From Adhaeribacter terrigena (lineage in GTDB: Bacteria > Bacteroidota > Bacteroidia > Cytophagales > Hymenobacteraceae), in assembly GCF_016623615.1 (NCBI RefSeq), contig NZ_JAEHFX010000005.1:248001-312000 (forward strand): DNA of 64,000 nt, given 5' to 3'. Positions within the stretch are counted from its first letter, which is position 1; each line of letters opens with the position of its first letter. The notes beneath the pieces were generated by a model, which saw nothing but the letters and a program-made list of their open reading frames with translations, did no database searches and was not told the DNA's origin. The translations under genes were made by a program, and so were the position numbers. Positions 1 through 7,886 of the stretch are shown piece by piece.

Positions 1-2
1 AC

Positions 3-1019
3 ACCACTACTGTGGGGGCCTGCGTAAGTTTTGCTACTAAAACTGTAACAGTGGTGCCCGAAACGCCAGCCGTGATCGATCCGATAGATTCAGTTTATTG
101 TATTTATTCGCCCGATATAACCCTGAATGGCAACCCAACTGGTGGAAGCTGGAGCGGTACCGGCGTGAAGAACGGAAACCAGTGGTCGGCTGCTACGGCC
201 GGGCCGGGAAATCACATTATAACCTATTCTTTTACCGACACGGTAGGCTGCATTTCTACCGCTACCAAAAATGTACGGGTAGCGCTGCCGGTTACCCCAA
301 ATGCAGGGCCTGACGAAGGTATTTGCGCCATTTCCGATCCGTTCCAGTTAACCGGGGCCACGCCGGCGGGCGGAGTATGGAGCGGTAACGGCGTTTCGGC
401 AAACGGAATTTTTACGCCAAGCCCTAACCTGATCGGTACGCAAACCCTTACCTATACCATTACTTTGGGTACTTGTAAATACATCGCTACCAAAAAGATA
501 CAGGTAGACCCGGTTCCGGATGTTTTTGCGAAACTGGATTTCGGGAATTGCGGTACCGACACTGCTGCCACAGGTTTTGCCCCGCTAAAAATAAACTTCC
601 AGAATAATACGCCGATCGGCAAAAGTTATACCTGGGATTTCGGCGACGGCACCAAGTCTACTGAACCAAACCCGGAACATATTTATACCCAGCCGGGCAC
701 TTATGTAGTGAAACTCACCACTGATTTTGGCCGGGGCTGCGTGCGCGAATCTACGGTAAACACGGTAACAGTAATAAAAGAAAAGATCCCGAATATTATT
801 ACCCCGAACGGCGATAAACTGAACGATAACTTTGTACCCCAGGTGAGTTGTAACCCAACCAGCCTTACCATTTACAGCCGCTGGGGTCACGTGATCTATA
901 AAAACGAAAATTACAACGGCGAATTCAACGCCGATAAGATCAGCAGTGGCACGTACTATTACCACATCCTGGATACGCAGGGCCGCAACTGGAAAGGCTG
1001 GCTCGAAATCCTGAAATAA
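3..1019 (+). CDS. Secreted PKD-domain protein, C-terminal part, T9SS type B sorting domain (5' truncated by window)
   Basis: This is the 3' end of a large secreted protein; the frame is open from base 3 and the true start lies before the window. The visible part begins with immunoglobulin-like segments carrying a repeated GGSWSGTGV / GGVWSGNGV pattern. A PKD domain follows, with YTWDFGDGTKS and a later PGTYVVKL strand. The last 80 or so residues are a gliding-motility-associated C-terminal domain (IITPNGDKLNDNF, IYSRWGHVIY, SGTYYYHI), which is the T9SS type B signal. Proteins of this build are exported across the outer membrane and kept at the cell surface with help from a PorP/SprF protein; one such protein is encoded at 54873, but no direct link is visible. 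The stop is followed within 10 bases by the dispersed 16-bp element and then a strong terminator. The cargo function cannot be told. Confidence 0.85.
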   Translation, partial: TTTVGACVSFATKTVTVVPETPAVIDPIDSVYCIYSPDITLNGNPTGGSWSGTGVKNGNQWSAATAGPGNHIITYSFTDTVGCISTATKNVRVALPVTPNAGPDEGICAISDPFQLTGATPAGGVWSGNGVSANGIFTPSPNLIGTQTLTYTITLGTCKYIATKKIQVDPVPDVFAKLDFGNCGTDTAATGFAPLKINFQNNTPIGKSYTWDFGDGTKSTEPNPEHIYTQPGTYVVKLTTDFGRGCVRESTVNTVTVIKEKIPNIITPNGDKLNDNFVPQVSCNPTSLTIYSRWGHVIYKNENYNGEFNADKISSGTYYYHILDTQGRNWKGWLEILK

Positions 1020-1024
1020 ACGTT

Positions 1025-1040
1025 AAAACGCTATGCTTTT
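1025..1040 (+). repeat. Dispersed 16-bp element, type copy
   Basis: AAAACGCTATGCTTTT lies 5 bases after a stop codon. It is followed by CAGCGCTAAAACTATAAAAC, the extended half seen at many other copies. See the finding on the dispersed element for all positions. Confidence 0.75.
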
Positions 1041-1105
1041 CAGCGCTAAAACTATAAAACCGAAATGTTGATCACGTATTAAAGACTCGATCTGAAAAAG
1101 AAAAA

Positions 1106-1136
1106 CCTCCGGCAAAGCTTTGCCGGAGGGTTTTTT
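1106..1136 (+). terminator. Intrinsic terminator of the T9SS cargo gene
   Basis: A perfect 12-bp stem, CCTCCGGCAAAG paired with CTTTGCCGGAGG, is followed by six T. It lies about 90 bases after the stop codon at 1019. Confidence 0.9.
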
Positions 1137-1253
1137 ATGAAACAGCATTAGGCCAGGATATCTGCTTGCCTAAATTCAAATGCCGCCGTGAGCAAGGAAT
1201 TCATATTCTGGCTTATTGGCTGGTACGAGCTAAAAACTTACCCCAGCCAATAA

Positions 1254-1982
1254 TTACTTGCCGCCATTGGTCGTGGAAAGATCCGCTTCTATGCAGTTAA
1301 TGCGCGCGACGCTGGCAACCGGCGGAACCGCCTGACAGATAACGGCATTCTGGTAACGGTTGTCGCGTTGCATCAGTTCGTAGCCAATTATGTAACGCTG
1401 GCCATTCACGAGCTGTAAACCCTGCACATTGGTTTCCCAGGGCTGCAGCAAGGTGCCATCGTCCAGGCGCAGCCAGATATTAGCCCACACACCGGCGCCG
1501 CAAATTACGGTTTCGGCAGTGGCGTAGATGCTGCAGTTTTGCGGGCCTGGTTCGGCGCCGCAAAAAGGAAGTGCTTCGGCGCAGGTAATTTTTATGGCTT
1601 GTTCCGGCAATTCAGTAGCCACCAGGTAATTGCAGATAATAGCGTTTTGGGGATTCTGTTCTACCACCTCGTAGGCAATTTTCAGCTGCATGCCTTTTTT
1701 CAGTTCGGGCAGGTTTACCAGGCTGGAAGTTGGCATGAGTAGTTTGCCTTGCTCGGTGCGGAACCAGAAATTGCCTTCTGAACTCTGCCAGCAGCCATCT
1801 TCCTCTACCGTTACCAGGGTGTTGCAAACGCCTTTAGGTTCCGGGTCTTCGCCGCATCGGGTTATATCGCAACCTGAAAGGCCGAGCATGAGCAAAGCCA
1901 GGAAACCGTAAATTGTGTTTTTCGGGCGGAAGCTGCTTTGTAATTTTGCCGGGTTCCGGCGCAGCCATTCATAATTTTTCAT
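1254..1982 (-). CDS. Lipoprotein with two tandem repeats of an unknown domain
   Basis: Predicted 242-residue lipoprotein. A basic N-terminus leads into a hydrophobic stretch (GFLALLMLGLSGC) that ends in a lipobox, with Cys near residue 38 as the lipidation site. The mature part holds two copies of a unit of about 70-80 residues. Each copy has a Trp/Phe-rich strand (EGNFWFRTEQGKLLMP; VWANIWLRLDDGTLLQP), then G-x-x-x-x-IAYE / IIGYE, then QNAIIC / QNAVIC, and ends in KITC / RINC. The paired cysteines suggest disulfides within each unit. The domain resembles a small beta-barrel but I cannot name the family. It stands alone, 158 bases after the end of the anti-sigma gene on the same strand, so a shared transcript is possible. 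Confidence 0.7.
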   Translation of the reverse strand: MKNYEWLRRNPAKLQSSFRPKNTIYGFLALLMLGLSGCDITRCGEDPEPKGVCNTLVTVEEDGCWQSSEGNFWFRTEQGKLLMPTSSLVNLPELKKGMQLKIAYEVVEQNPQNAIICNYLVATELPEQAIKITCAEALPFCGAEPGPQNCSIYATAETVICGAGVWANIWLRLDDGTLLQPWETNVQGLQLVNGQRYIIGYELMQRDNRYQNAVICQAVPPVASVARINCIEADLSTTNGGK

Positions 1983-2140
1983 AGTAATTCGGTTTTAAGA
2001 TTTTTTTTAGAAGTAATGGCCGGAAAAAAGAAAAAGCTGCAGTCTTTTCCGCGTCCGGCGGTTTTAAAGAAGACTTCGGAAAGTTTTCTGACGTTGCAAC
2101 ACGGGCAGAAATTTTAGTTAAAAAGGCTAGGCTTCCGGGC

Positions 2141-4066
2141 TTAAAAACTATAACCCAGTTTCAGCGAGGCGCCCACGCTCCGCGGATTTTTCTGTTTCGC
2201 GCCGGCAGTTCTTTCAGCCTGAATAAGCGGCTTTAAATATTGTTCGCCTTCCAGCGCCATTTCCAGTTGCCAATGTTGGGAAAGCTGGTAGCCCACACCG
2301 GTTTGCAAACCCACGGCCGGCAGCCAATTCCGGAAAGCCTGTTCCTGCGGCGCGCTGCTCATCGTTGCGGCCTCATCTTTGGTTCGGGAATTGGTATAAA
2401 CCGTTTGTTCATGCTTCGTTTCGATGGCGGCAGTCGTCAGTAAATTCATGGTAAAACCGGCTGCGCCAAAGTAATAAAGCGTTTTGCCGTTGGTTTGGTA
2501 ACGCAGGTTTACCGGCACGCCGATCTGCTGGAAAACGTAGCTGGTTTTGTTTTCGGGAGTATTAAGGATTTGCGTTTTGTCTGGGTCGAAACTGTTTTCC
2601 AGTACGGTTTCCAGCACGGTTTGCGGGGCATGTTGCTGGGTGGGTAATCCTGATCCTATGCCCGTGTTGGTAACTTCCCGGGTAGAAAAAGCATAATGCG
2701 AAGCGGTCTGGGCCTGGTTGCGGAAATACCGGAAACCGCTTTGCAGCAGCCAGTTTTTAGTAAGTTTATACGCCACCTGCAGCGCGCCGCCCTGCGAATA
2801 GCCCGGTCGGGTTTCCTGGTTAAATTCCCGGATAGCTTCTTCGTATTGGGCAATGTTTTCGGCTTGTTGCTGCTGGCTTATCAGGCTGGCGTTGGGTTGG
2901 GCCACAACCTGGTTCGCCAGACGCATGCCCGCCTCAAAGCGGCTGCCGGAATAGGCAAGTGCCAGCAGCCATTTGCCGGATTGCGACGTTTTTTTCTCTT
3001 TCGTTTCTGTTTCTGTCAGGTTTTCGGGTACCGGAATGGTAGCCAGCAGGTTAGAGTCCGGAAGGATTGATTTTCCCTGTTCGGCTTTTGGCAGTTCGGG
3101 GTTATTAAGTTTCAGAAAAGGCAGTGGCTTGAATTTCGCTTTTTTAAGAGAAACGCTATGATTCTGCGACGTAAAAGTGCTTGCCTTCGAAACACCCGGC
3201 GCTTCGGCAGTGGTCATTGGGTTTTGGAAGGCCGCCGCAACAGAAGCATGCTGAGCGGTTAGTGTTGTTGGGGAAGGAGCTGTTTTACTTGCTGCGGCAG
3301 ATTCCTGATGCGCATTGGCAGTTTCCGGCGCGGCGCTGCGGGTTGCATTTATAGGCTCCGAAATTGCTGCAATGGTAACCTCCGGAGTGGAAATTTCAGT
3401 TACCTTAGCCACCGTTTCTGAAGCGGGAATGCCAGCCGGAGCAGTTTTAGCTGCTGAAAGCATAGCGTTTTGCGGAGCTCCGGATGCTGCGTTTCCGGGT
3501 TGCGAAGCCTGGGGTCTTACTTTTGTAGCATTAAAAGCTACCGTTTTTTCTGCTGCAGCATTTTTTGAGGTAAACTCGTTTTCAGCGTTCGCATTTTGCG
3601 CGGTTCCGGTATTTAAAGCAAGTTGTTTAGCTGTTTCTGCTGATTCGGTTCCGGAATAAGCGCGGGCAGTTTTTTCGCTTGGAAGCAGCGCATTTTCGGA
3701 AGTTTTCGGGCTTGAAGCAATAGCCGTTTCCGGAACCATGTTTTCAGTCTGCTGCGGGGCCGGCGCGTTGGAGTTTCCGTTTGCCGCAGGTTTTTGGGTA
3801 GTTGCCATTTCGGCGCTTTCTTCTTGCAGGTGCCTGAGTTCTTTGGGAATTAGAACCGCGCTAAAAGCCAGCAAAAGCAACAGGCAAGCCGCCGCCAGAC
3901 GCGAATAAACCCGGAAACGGTTTTTGTAGACCAGGGCTTCTTCTTTATCCAGGCTTAGTTCAATTTTATCCCAGAGGTTATCGGTGGGCGCTGCCTGGTA
4001 ATTTCCCAGCTTTTGCCGGAACTCCGCCTGCATTTTATCGGAATTTGGATCAGCTGATTTTTTCAT
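2141..4066 (-). CDS. Dual-membrane-spanning anti-sigma-like protein with C-terminal outer-membrane beta-barrel (Dma-like)
   Basis: This 641-residue protein appears to reach from cytoplasm to outer membrane. Residues 1-53 are hydrophilic and would be cytoplasmic (NLWDKIELSLDKEEALVYKN), followed by one membrane helix at about 55-74. A long Ala/Thr/Ser/Pro-rich segment without predicted fold (about 80-330) would cross the periplasm. From about 365 to the C-terminal Phe there are alternating amphipathic strands typical of an outer-membrane barrel (GVGYQLSQHWQLEMALEGEQ, ASLKLGYSF). Its start overlaps the end of the sigma factor gene by 17 bases, so the two are translationally coupled. This matches the Dma family of dual-membrane anti-sigma factors described in Bacteroides, where an outer-membrane barrel is joined to an anti-sigma segment. 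That it binds the neighbouring sigma factor is an inference from the gene pair. The linker is low-complexity and strongly Ala-biased. Confidence 0.78.
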   Translation of the reverse strand: MKKSADPNSDKMQAEFRQKLGNYQAAPTDNLWDKIELSLDKEEALVYKNRFRVYSRLAAACLLLLLAFSAVLIPKELRHLQEESAEMATTQKPAANGNSNAPAPQQTENMVPETAIASSPKTSENALLPSEKTARAYSGTESAETAKQLALNTGTAQNANAENEFTSKNAAAEKTVAFNATKVRPQASQPGNAASGAPQNAMLSAAKTAPAGIPASETVAKVTEISTPEVTIAAISEPINATRSAAPETANAHQESAAASKTAPSPTTLTAQHASVAAAFQNPMTTAEAPGVSKASTFTSQNHSVSLKKAKFKPLPFLKLNNPELPKAEQGKSILPDSNLLATIPVPENLTETETKEKKTSQSGKWLLALAYSGSRFEAGMRLANQVVAQPNASLISQQQQAENIAQYEEAIREFNQETRPGYSQGGALQVAYKLTKNWLLQSGFRYFRNQAQTASHYAFSTREVTNTGIGSGLPTQQHAPQTVLETVLENSFDPDKTQILNTPENKTSYVFQQIGVPVNLRYQTNGKTLYYFGAAGFTMNLLTTAAIETKHEQTVYTNSRTKDEAATMSSAPQEQAFRNWLPAVGLQTGVGYQLSQHWQLEMALEGEQYLKPLIQAERTAGAKQKNPRSVGASLKLGYSF

Positions 4067-4622
4067 GATAAATTTTATTAGATTTTTCCACCATTTCGCG
4101 CAGCATGTTCCGGGCCCTTAAATAATGCGAGCGGCAGGTTACTTCGGGCACGTTCAGCATTTCCGAAATTTCTTTGTAGGAATAGCCTTCAATGGCAAAT
4201 AAGTTGAAAACGGCCTGGTATTTTGGTTGTAAACTGCGCACCAGTTCCATCAGTTCTTCGGCGGCAAACGTGCTGAAAGCAGTTTCGGGCTCGGCAATTT
4301 CTACGAGTTCGTCGGTTTCGGAAGCTTCGGTTTTATGCAAGCGGCTCCGTAAATGCGACAACGCGGTGTTTATGGTAATGCGGCGCACCCAGCCTTCCAG
4401 CGGGCAATCGCCTTTAAATTTGTCGATGTTTTTGAAGACCTTCAGGAAAGCGTCGTGCATGATGTCTTCGGCTTCGAAGCTGGTTTTCGAGTAGCGCAGG
4501 CAAACTCCCTTCATGGTGGCGGCAAAGCGTTCATAAAGTAGTTTCTGCATTTCCCGGTTTCCAGCCGCGCAGCCCTGAATCATTTCAGCTTCGCTGACCG
4601 ATTTTTTCCTGAAGATCCGCAA
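4050..4622 (-). CDS. RNA polymerase sigma factor, ECF (sigma-70) family
   Basis: A 190-residue ECF sigma factor. Region 2 spans about residues 24-90 (LLYERFAATMKGVCLRYSK, EAEDIMHDAFLKVFKNI, WVRRITINTALSHLR). Region 4 spans about 125-180 (LQPKYQAVFNLFAIEGYSYKE, then the helix-turn-helix with EISEMLNVPEVTCRSHYLRARNML). The start used here is a TTG, because an in-frame stop lies just upstream; an internal ATG at 4583 would remove only 13 residues. The gene is the first of a two-gene unit with the membrane-spanning anti-sigma-like protein, which probably holds it inactive until a signal from the envelope arrives. Its regulon is not visible. Upstream lies the repeat-filled gap 4623-5354. Confidence 0.92.
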   Translation of the reverse strand: MRIFRKKSVSEAEMIQGCAAGNREMQKLLYERFAATMKGVCLRYSKTSFEAEDIMHDAFLKVFKNIDKFKGDCPLEGWVRRITINTALSHLRSRLHKTEASETDELVEIAEPETAFSTFAAEELMELVRSLQPKYQAVFNLFAIEGYSYKEISEMLNVPEVTCRSHYLRARNMLREMVEKSNKIYHEKIS

Positions 4623-4755
4623 AAGGTTATGGTAGTATTGTTTCGTTCACAGGTATGACTACCGGAATTTAAGGATTGTTGCAGGGTTTTTGAAATTATT
4701 TTAAGGGAAGGGGTTTTGGGAAGGGTGAAGGGATGGTTTATGTAGTTTTTTGGGT

Positions 4756-5318
4756 TGAAAGGATAGCGTTTTTTCGATCATTCTGACTCTTTTCGTCATC
4801 TCCACTCTTTTGGTCATCCCGACGTGGGGAGGGATCTATTTAAGCGAATAAGTAAGTTTGCTATTGAGTTTTTGAGTTTGAAAGTATAGCGTTTTACACC
4901 CTGTCATCCTGAACGTTAGTGAAGGATCTCGTCGGTGGTAAGCAGTTTTTAAGGTTAAAACGATACCGTTTTTATAGCTTGCTTTTCGTTCCTAACTATT
5001 AGCTCTTAACTTTCAATTAAACTTTCCCCCTCAAGCCGGGTGGCTTCGTTTCTGCGCTCGCGGCTGCAACCCTTCCTGCCCTTGCGGGCTGCCTGTGGCA
5101 CCGGAAGTCTTGGAGGCCGCTCTCACAGAAACTGGTATCAGTTCCCTTCGTAGCTGGCTTCTTTTAGTTTACTCTCTCAAATAGCGTGATTTTCAGGAAA
5201 CGCTGCGCTGGCGATAGGCGTGAAATGAAACTTAGGAGTGTAATTCTGTTAATTATCAAATTCTGATTCAGAAAAATAATCCTGTCCATCCCATAAATCC
5301 TTGAAATCGTGTTCAGAC
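4756..5318 (+). repeat. Composite intergenic repeat, copy 1 (fills most of gap 4623-5354)
   Basis: The 732-base gap holds no gene. In order it contains: the 16-bp element (4758-4774); a segment with TCATCCCGACG and GGAGGGATCTATTTAAGC; a second element (4881-4895); a third (4957-4973); an AT-rich lead; the folded core (5034-5142); CTTCTTTTAGTTTA; a small GC hairpin with CGCTGCGCTGGCG; and a tail ATCCTGTCCATCCCATAAAT ending in GTGTTCAGAC. The same order recurs at 8560-9337 and 40231-40850. Confidence 0.85.
5034..5142 (+). repeat. Structured repeat core, copy 1 (candidate RNA or hairpin DNA)
   Basis: Nested complementary segments: TTTCTG (5049) with CAGAAA (5126); GCGGC (5060) with GCCGC (5116); CTTCC (5072) with GGAAG (5103); GCCC (5078) with GGGC (5086). 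Small hairpins flank it: AGCCGGGTGGCT at the left and ACTGGTATCAGT at the right. Copies at 8740-8854 and 40428-40534 keep the folding; see the finding on compensatory changes. Confidence 0.75.
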
Positions 5319-5354
5319 AAAAAAACTTTAATCCTGAAAATGCTGATCCGGGGG

Positions 5355-6128
5355 TTAAACAAAATTACTGGCCAGGGCCAGCAGCGTGCCGGCAACGGTG
5401 GCAATAATTTTGTTTTTATGGAAACGGTGGTCGGGGCTGGTTTCGAAGAGGATGGTGGTGGAAATGTGCAGGAAATTACCGGCTACCAAACCCGACAGGA
5501 TCATGAATAAATTGGTGTTTTGCAGCTGGTCCAGAATTACGTAATTGCTGAACAGAATGCCGAGCGGCGAGGCAATGGCAAACAGAAAAAGGTAGCCGAA
5601 TGCTTTCTTAAAATTATTCAGCCGGAACATTAAAACCGACATCAGCGCTACCGCTGCCGGTATATGGTGAATGGCAATGCCCACCAGTACGCTGTAAAAG
5701 TTATTGCCCAGGTAATCGTTATGGCCGTGATTATGGCCGGCGTGGTTATGTCCGTGGTCGTTTTCTACCAGAATGCTGCCTTCCAGGAAAGAGTGCATGA
5801 TCAGCGAGAAAAGCAGCATGAAAGGCACGTAGCCGGTATTTTTGTCGTGGGCGTGTTTGTGTACGTGGCCGTGTTCTATGCCTTCGGAAAAGAGTTCTAA
5901 AAGCAATTGCAGAAAGAAACCGGCCAGCACGTAATAGCCTACCTGGTGCGGATCGTCGGTGCTCAGCAATACATCGGGCAGGATGTGCAGGATGGTGATG
6001 GAAAACAGGTACGCGCCGCTGAAAGCCAGCAGGATCTTGAGGAAATACTGGTTGTCTTTAGGCAGAAAGCGTACGAGCCAGCCGGCAAAAAGCACCGTGA
6101 AAAACAGGATCAGAATGGCTAAGATCAT
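5355..6128 (-). CDS. ZIP family divalent metal (zinc) transporter
   Basis: A 257-residue membrane protein with about eight hydrophobic helices, the usual ZIP number. The first helices carry FSGAYLFSITILHILPDVLL, and helix four carries the metal-binding signature HHIPAAVALMSVLM. Two loops are very His-rich: EHGHVHKHAHDKN near residue 90 and HGHNHAGHNHGHN near residue 125, typical of zinc-handling ZIP proteins. It would move Zn2+ or a similar ion into the cytoplasm across the inner membrane. Transcription comes from the right; the next gene on this strand, a methyltransferase, ends 105 bases away, so co-transcription is possible. Two metal-binding lipoproteins lie within 2 kb. The exact ion is not decided by the sequence. 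Confidence 0.9.
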   Translation of the reverse strand: MILAILILFFTVLFAGWLVRFLPKDNQYFLKILLAFSGAYLFSITILHILPDVLLSTDDPHQVGYYVLAGFFLQLLLELFSEGIEHGHVHKHAHDKNTGYVPFMLLFSLIMHSFLEGSILVENDHGHNHAGHNHGHNDYLGNNFYSVLVGIAIHHIPAAVALMSVLMFRLNNFKKAFGYLFLFAIASPLGILFSNYVILDQLQNTNLFMILSGLVAGNFLHISTTILFETSPDHRFHKNKIIATVAGTLLALASNFV

Positions 6129-6233
6129 GGCAGTAAATTAGACAGCGGTTTCAGCACACCGGCATCAGGGTAAAATAAGCGAATAAAATTGTTTTCTGCC
6201 CGCACTTTTTCCGGTTTAAGCAATGCTGGGTTA

Positions 6234-6968
6234 TTATTTCTTCAGAATGAAAATGAGGCGGTCGCTGGTTTTCGCGTCAAATGGTTCGAGCTTGTAGCTA
6301 CCGAAACATTCGTGCAACCGTAGATCGGTCATTTTAAAATATTCGTGGAAATCTTCGGTGGTTAACGCCCATACTTTTTCCTGGAAATGATATGGCTTGC
6401 CTTCGGCCTCAAAATCGATGGTTTTTACGATCAGCTTACCTTCCATGCGTTTGGTGATGTGAAAGGTAATGCCTTCTAAAACTTTGGTTTCCTGCGGCAC
6501 TAAATTGGCCACTACTTTTTCAGCATTCAGGAAATCGATCACCAGTTTTCCGCCGGGTTTTACCGATTCAGCAATGGCTTTTAGCGCTACTACGTTTTCG
6601 GTTTCGGAAGCAAAATAACCAAAGCTGGTAAACAGATTCAGCACAAAGTCGAAGTGGTTTGGTTTGAACGGTTCGCGCATATCGTGCACTTCAAAATGCA
6701 GCTTTTCGTTCTCGAATTGTTTGGCGGCGGCAATGCTTTGCGGCGCCAGGTCTACCCCGGTTACGTTATAGCCCTGCTGGTTCAGGTAAATTGCGTGGCG
6801 GCCCTTGCCGCAGGCCAGATCCAGGATCTTAGCATCGGGTTTAGGGTGCAGGTGTTGCAGCAGGTTTTGCAGGAATTGCTCGGCTTCGGCGTAATTGCGG
6901 TTGCTGTAGAGCATGTGGTAATACGGCGAATCGAACCAGGTACTGAACCATTCTTCTGGCTGGGACAT
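6234..6968 (-). CDS. Class I SAM-dependent methyltransferase
   Basis: A 244-residue soluble enzyme with the Rossmann-type methyltransferase fold. Motif I is ILDLACGKGRHAIYLN near residues 43-58, followed by the acidic end of strand two, GVDLAP near 67. Motif post-I is FEVHDMREPF and motif IV is FDFVLNLFTSFGYF. The N-terminus (EWFSTWFDSPYYHMLYSNR) is characteristic of a family common in Bacteroidota. The substrate is not known. A good promoter box (TATTTTTG read on this strand, 7003-7010) stands about 35 bases before the start codon. The terminator of the upstream lipoprotein gene at 7051-7080 supports a separate transcript. Confidence 0.88.
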   Translation of the reverse strand: MSQPEEWFSTWFDSPYYHMLYSNRNYAEAEQFLQNLLQHLHPKPDAKILDLACGKGRHAIYLNQQGYNVTGVDLAPQSIAAAKQFENEKLHFEVHDMREPFKPNHFDFVLNLFTSFGYFASETENVVALKAIAESVKPGGKLVIDFLNAEKVVANLVPQETKVLEGITFHITKRMEGKLIVKTIDFEAEGKPYHFQEKVWALTTEDFHEYFKMTDLRLHECFGSYKLEPFDAKTSDRLIFILKK

Positions 6969-7002
6969 AGTTTGCGGGGTTTACAGGGCGGTTAATGCGG
7001 TG

Positions 7003-7010
7003 CAAAAATA
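7003..7010 (-). promoter_or_regulatory. Probable -7 promoter box of the methyltransferase gene
   Basis: On the minus strand this reads TATTTTTG, a match to the Bacteroidota -7 consensus TAnnTTTG. It lies about 35 bases before the ATG at 6968. A T-rich stretch (CTTTTTACG) sits about 17 bases further upstream at the -33 position. Confidence 0.5.
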
Positions 7011-7050
7011 AGCGGATTTGCGCGCGTAAAAAGACTTTACGGAAGGCACA

Positions 7051-7080
7051 AAAAAAGGCAGATACTTTTTCTGCCTTTTT
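7051..7080 (-). terminator. Intrinsic terminator after the HMBD lipoprotein gene
   Basis: AAAAAAGGCAG pairs with CTGCCTTTTT around a 9-base loop. T-runs exist on both strands; the gene that ends nearby (7102) is on the minus strand. One copy of the 16-bp element (7076-7091) overlaps its right arm. Confidence 0.8.
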
Positions 7081-7091
7081 CTATAGCGTTT
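7076..7091. repeat. Dispersed 16-bp element overlapping a terminator
   Basis: TTTTTCTATAGCGTTT shares its first five bases with the terminator stem and lies between that terminator and the stop codon at 7102. Confidence 0.6.
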
Positions 7092-7101
7092 CCCAAAGGA
7101 A

Positions 7102-7401
7102 TTATTTGGTAGCGGCAGTATCGGTAATAGTAGCTGGCTGCGTAATGTCGGCCGAGGTTGAAACCGGGGCTACGTAATCCGGATTTTTCTCCAGGTCCAT
7201 TTCGCAAACCGGGCATTTGCCGGGTTGGTTGCTGGCGCTGCCTTCGCAATGCATCGGGCAAGTATAAGCCTTGTCGGTTACTTTGCGGGTGGTTTCGGTA
7301 GTTTGGTGAGTTTCATCGCTGGCAGTCTGGCTCGTGCAGGCGGTAAAACCGGCAAGGCTTAATCCTAGGGCCAATGCGCTGAAAATATTTCTGATCTTCA
7401 T
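7102..7401 (-). CDS. Small lipoprotein with heavy-metal-binding domain (HMBD)
   Basis: A 99-residue secreted lipoprotein. The start used is the ATG directly before a signal peptide (MKIRNIFSALALGLSLAGFTAC), Cys22 being the lipidation site; a longer reading frame exists but adds only a poor leader. The core is YTCPMHCEG near residues 47-54 and PGKCPVCEMDL near 60-70, the Cys-Pro-Met-His ... Cys-x-x-Cys pattern of the heavy-metal-binding domain found in copper and other metal efflux proteins. Flanking parts are Thr-rich and without fold. It probably binds Cu or a similar soft metal at the cell envelope. The His-rich lipoprotein at 7496 precedes it by 94 bases on the same strand. Confidence 0.82.
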   Translation of the reverse strand: MKIRNIFSALALGLSLAGFTACTSQTASDETHQTTETTRKVTDKAYTCPMHCEGSASNQPGKCPVCEMDLEKNPDYVAPVSTSADITQPATITDTAATK

Positions 7402-7495
7402 ATTCTGTTTATATAATCGTAAGCGACTCAGCACTTTTCAGGTCGTTTTTCCTGCCGTTTTTCAGTTGGCAACAAACCTGAAACGCTTAACCAGC

Positions 7496-7843
7496 TTACT
7501 GGTGGTTTTCTACCTGCTCGGCGTCTGTGGTTTTTTCTTCGGCTGGTACTTGTTTTTTGCCACCGATGTCGCTTTTGTGCTCATCCGCGTTCAGCATTAC
7601 GTCCGGGCGGGTGGTATTGGTGCCGCCGGCATCCGGGCCGGTGGTCTGGTGGCCGGTTGCTTCATGGCCGTGCTCCGGGTGCGGGGCTACCTGACCGTTC
7701 AGGTTGTAAATATCGGTTTCGCGGGTTCCGGGAGCAACTTCGTTTACAGAAACTTTGTTGCCCGGACGGAAATCGGATGGTTGGCTGCTGCAAGCCGAAA
7801 GGATGCCTGCGAAAGCAAAAGCTACTAAAAGCGATTTATTCAT
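7496..7843 (-). CDS. His-containing small lipoprotein, unknown function
   Basis: A 115-residue lipoprotein: signal peptide MNKSLLVAFAFAGILSAC with a clear lipobox (LSAC, Cys18). The mature part is hydrophilic and low in hydrophobic residues, so probably unfolded. It has a short His-rich stretch (PHPEHGHEATGHQ, about residues 54-66) and many Thr, Asp and Glu. I do not recognise a family. The position just upstream of a heavy-metal-binding lipoprotein, on the same strand, suggests a shared role in metal handling, which is inference. Two 16-bp elements fill the short gap to the next gene upstream. Confidence 0.65.
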   Translation of the reverse strand: MNKSLLVAFAFAGILSACSSQPSDFRPGNKVSVNEVAPGTRETDIYNLNGQVAPHPEHGHEATGHQTTGPDAGGTNTTRPDVMLNADEHKSDIGGKKQVPAEEKTTDAEQVENHQ

Positions 7844-7850
7844 GATGGTA

Positions 7851-7880
7851 GGTTTTATAGCGTTTTTCGATACGGTTTTT
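7851..7880. repeat. Two overlapping 16-bp elements in a 43-base gap
   Basis: GGTTTTATAGCGTTTTT (7851-7867) runs into TTTTTCGATACGGTTTTT (7863-7880). Together they take up most of the gap between two minus-strand genes (7844-7886). Confidence 0.6.
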
Positions 7881-7886
7881 CAGGAG

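Noticed and set aside
585-965. Long antisense frames opposite real genes, here and throughout the window
   Set aside because: They mirror the codon pattern of the sense gene and show no domain of their own.
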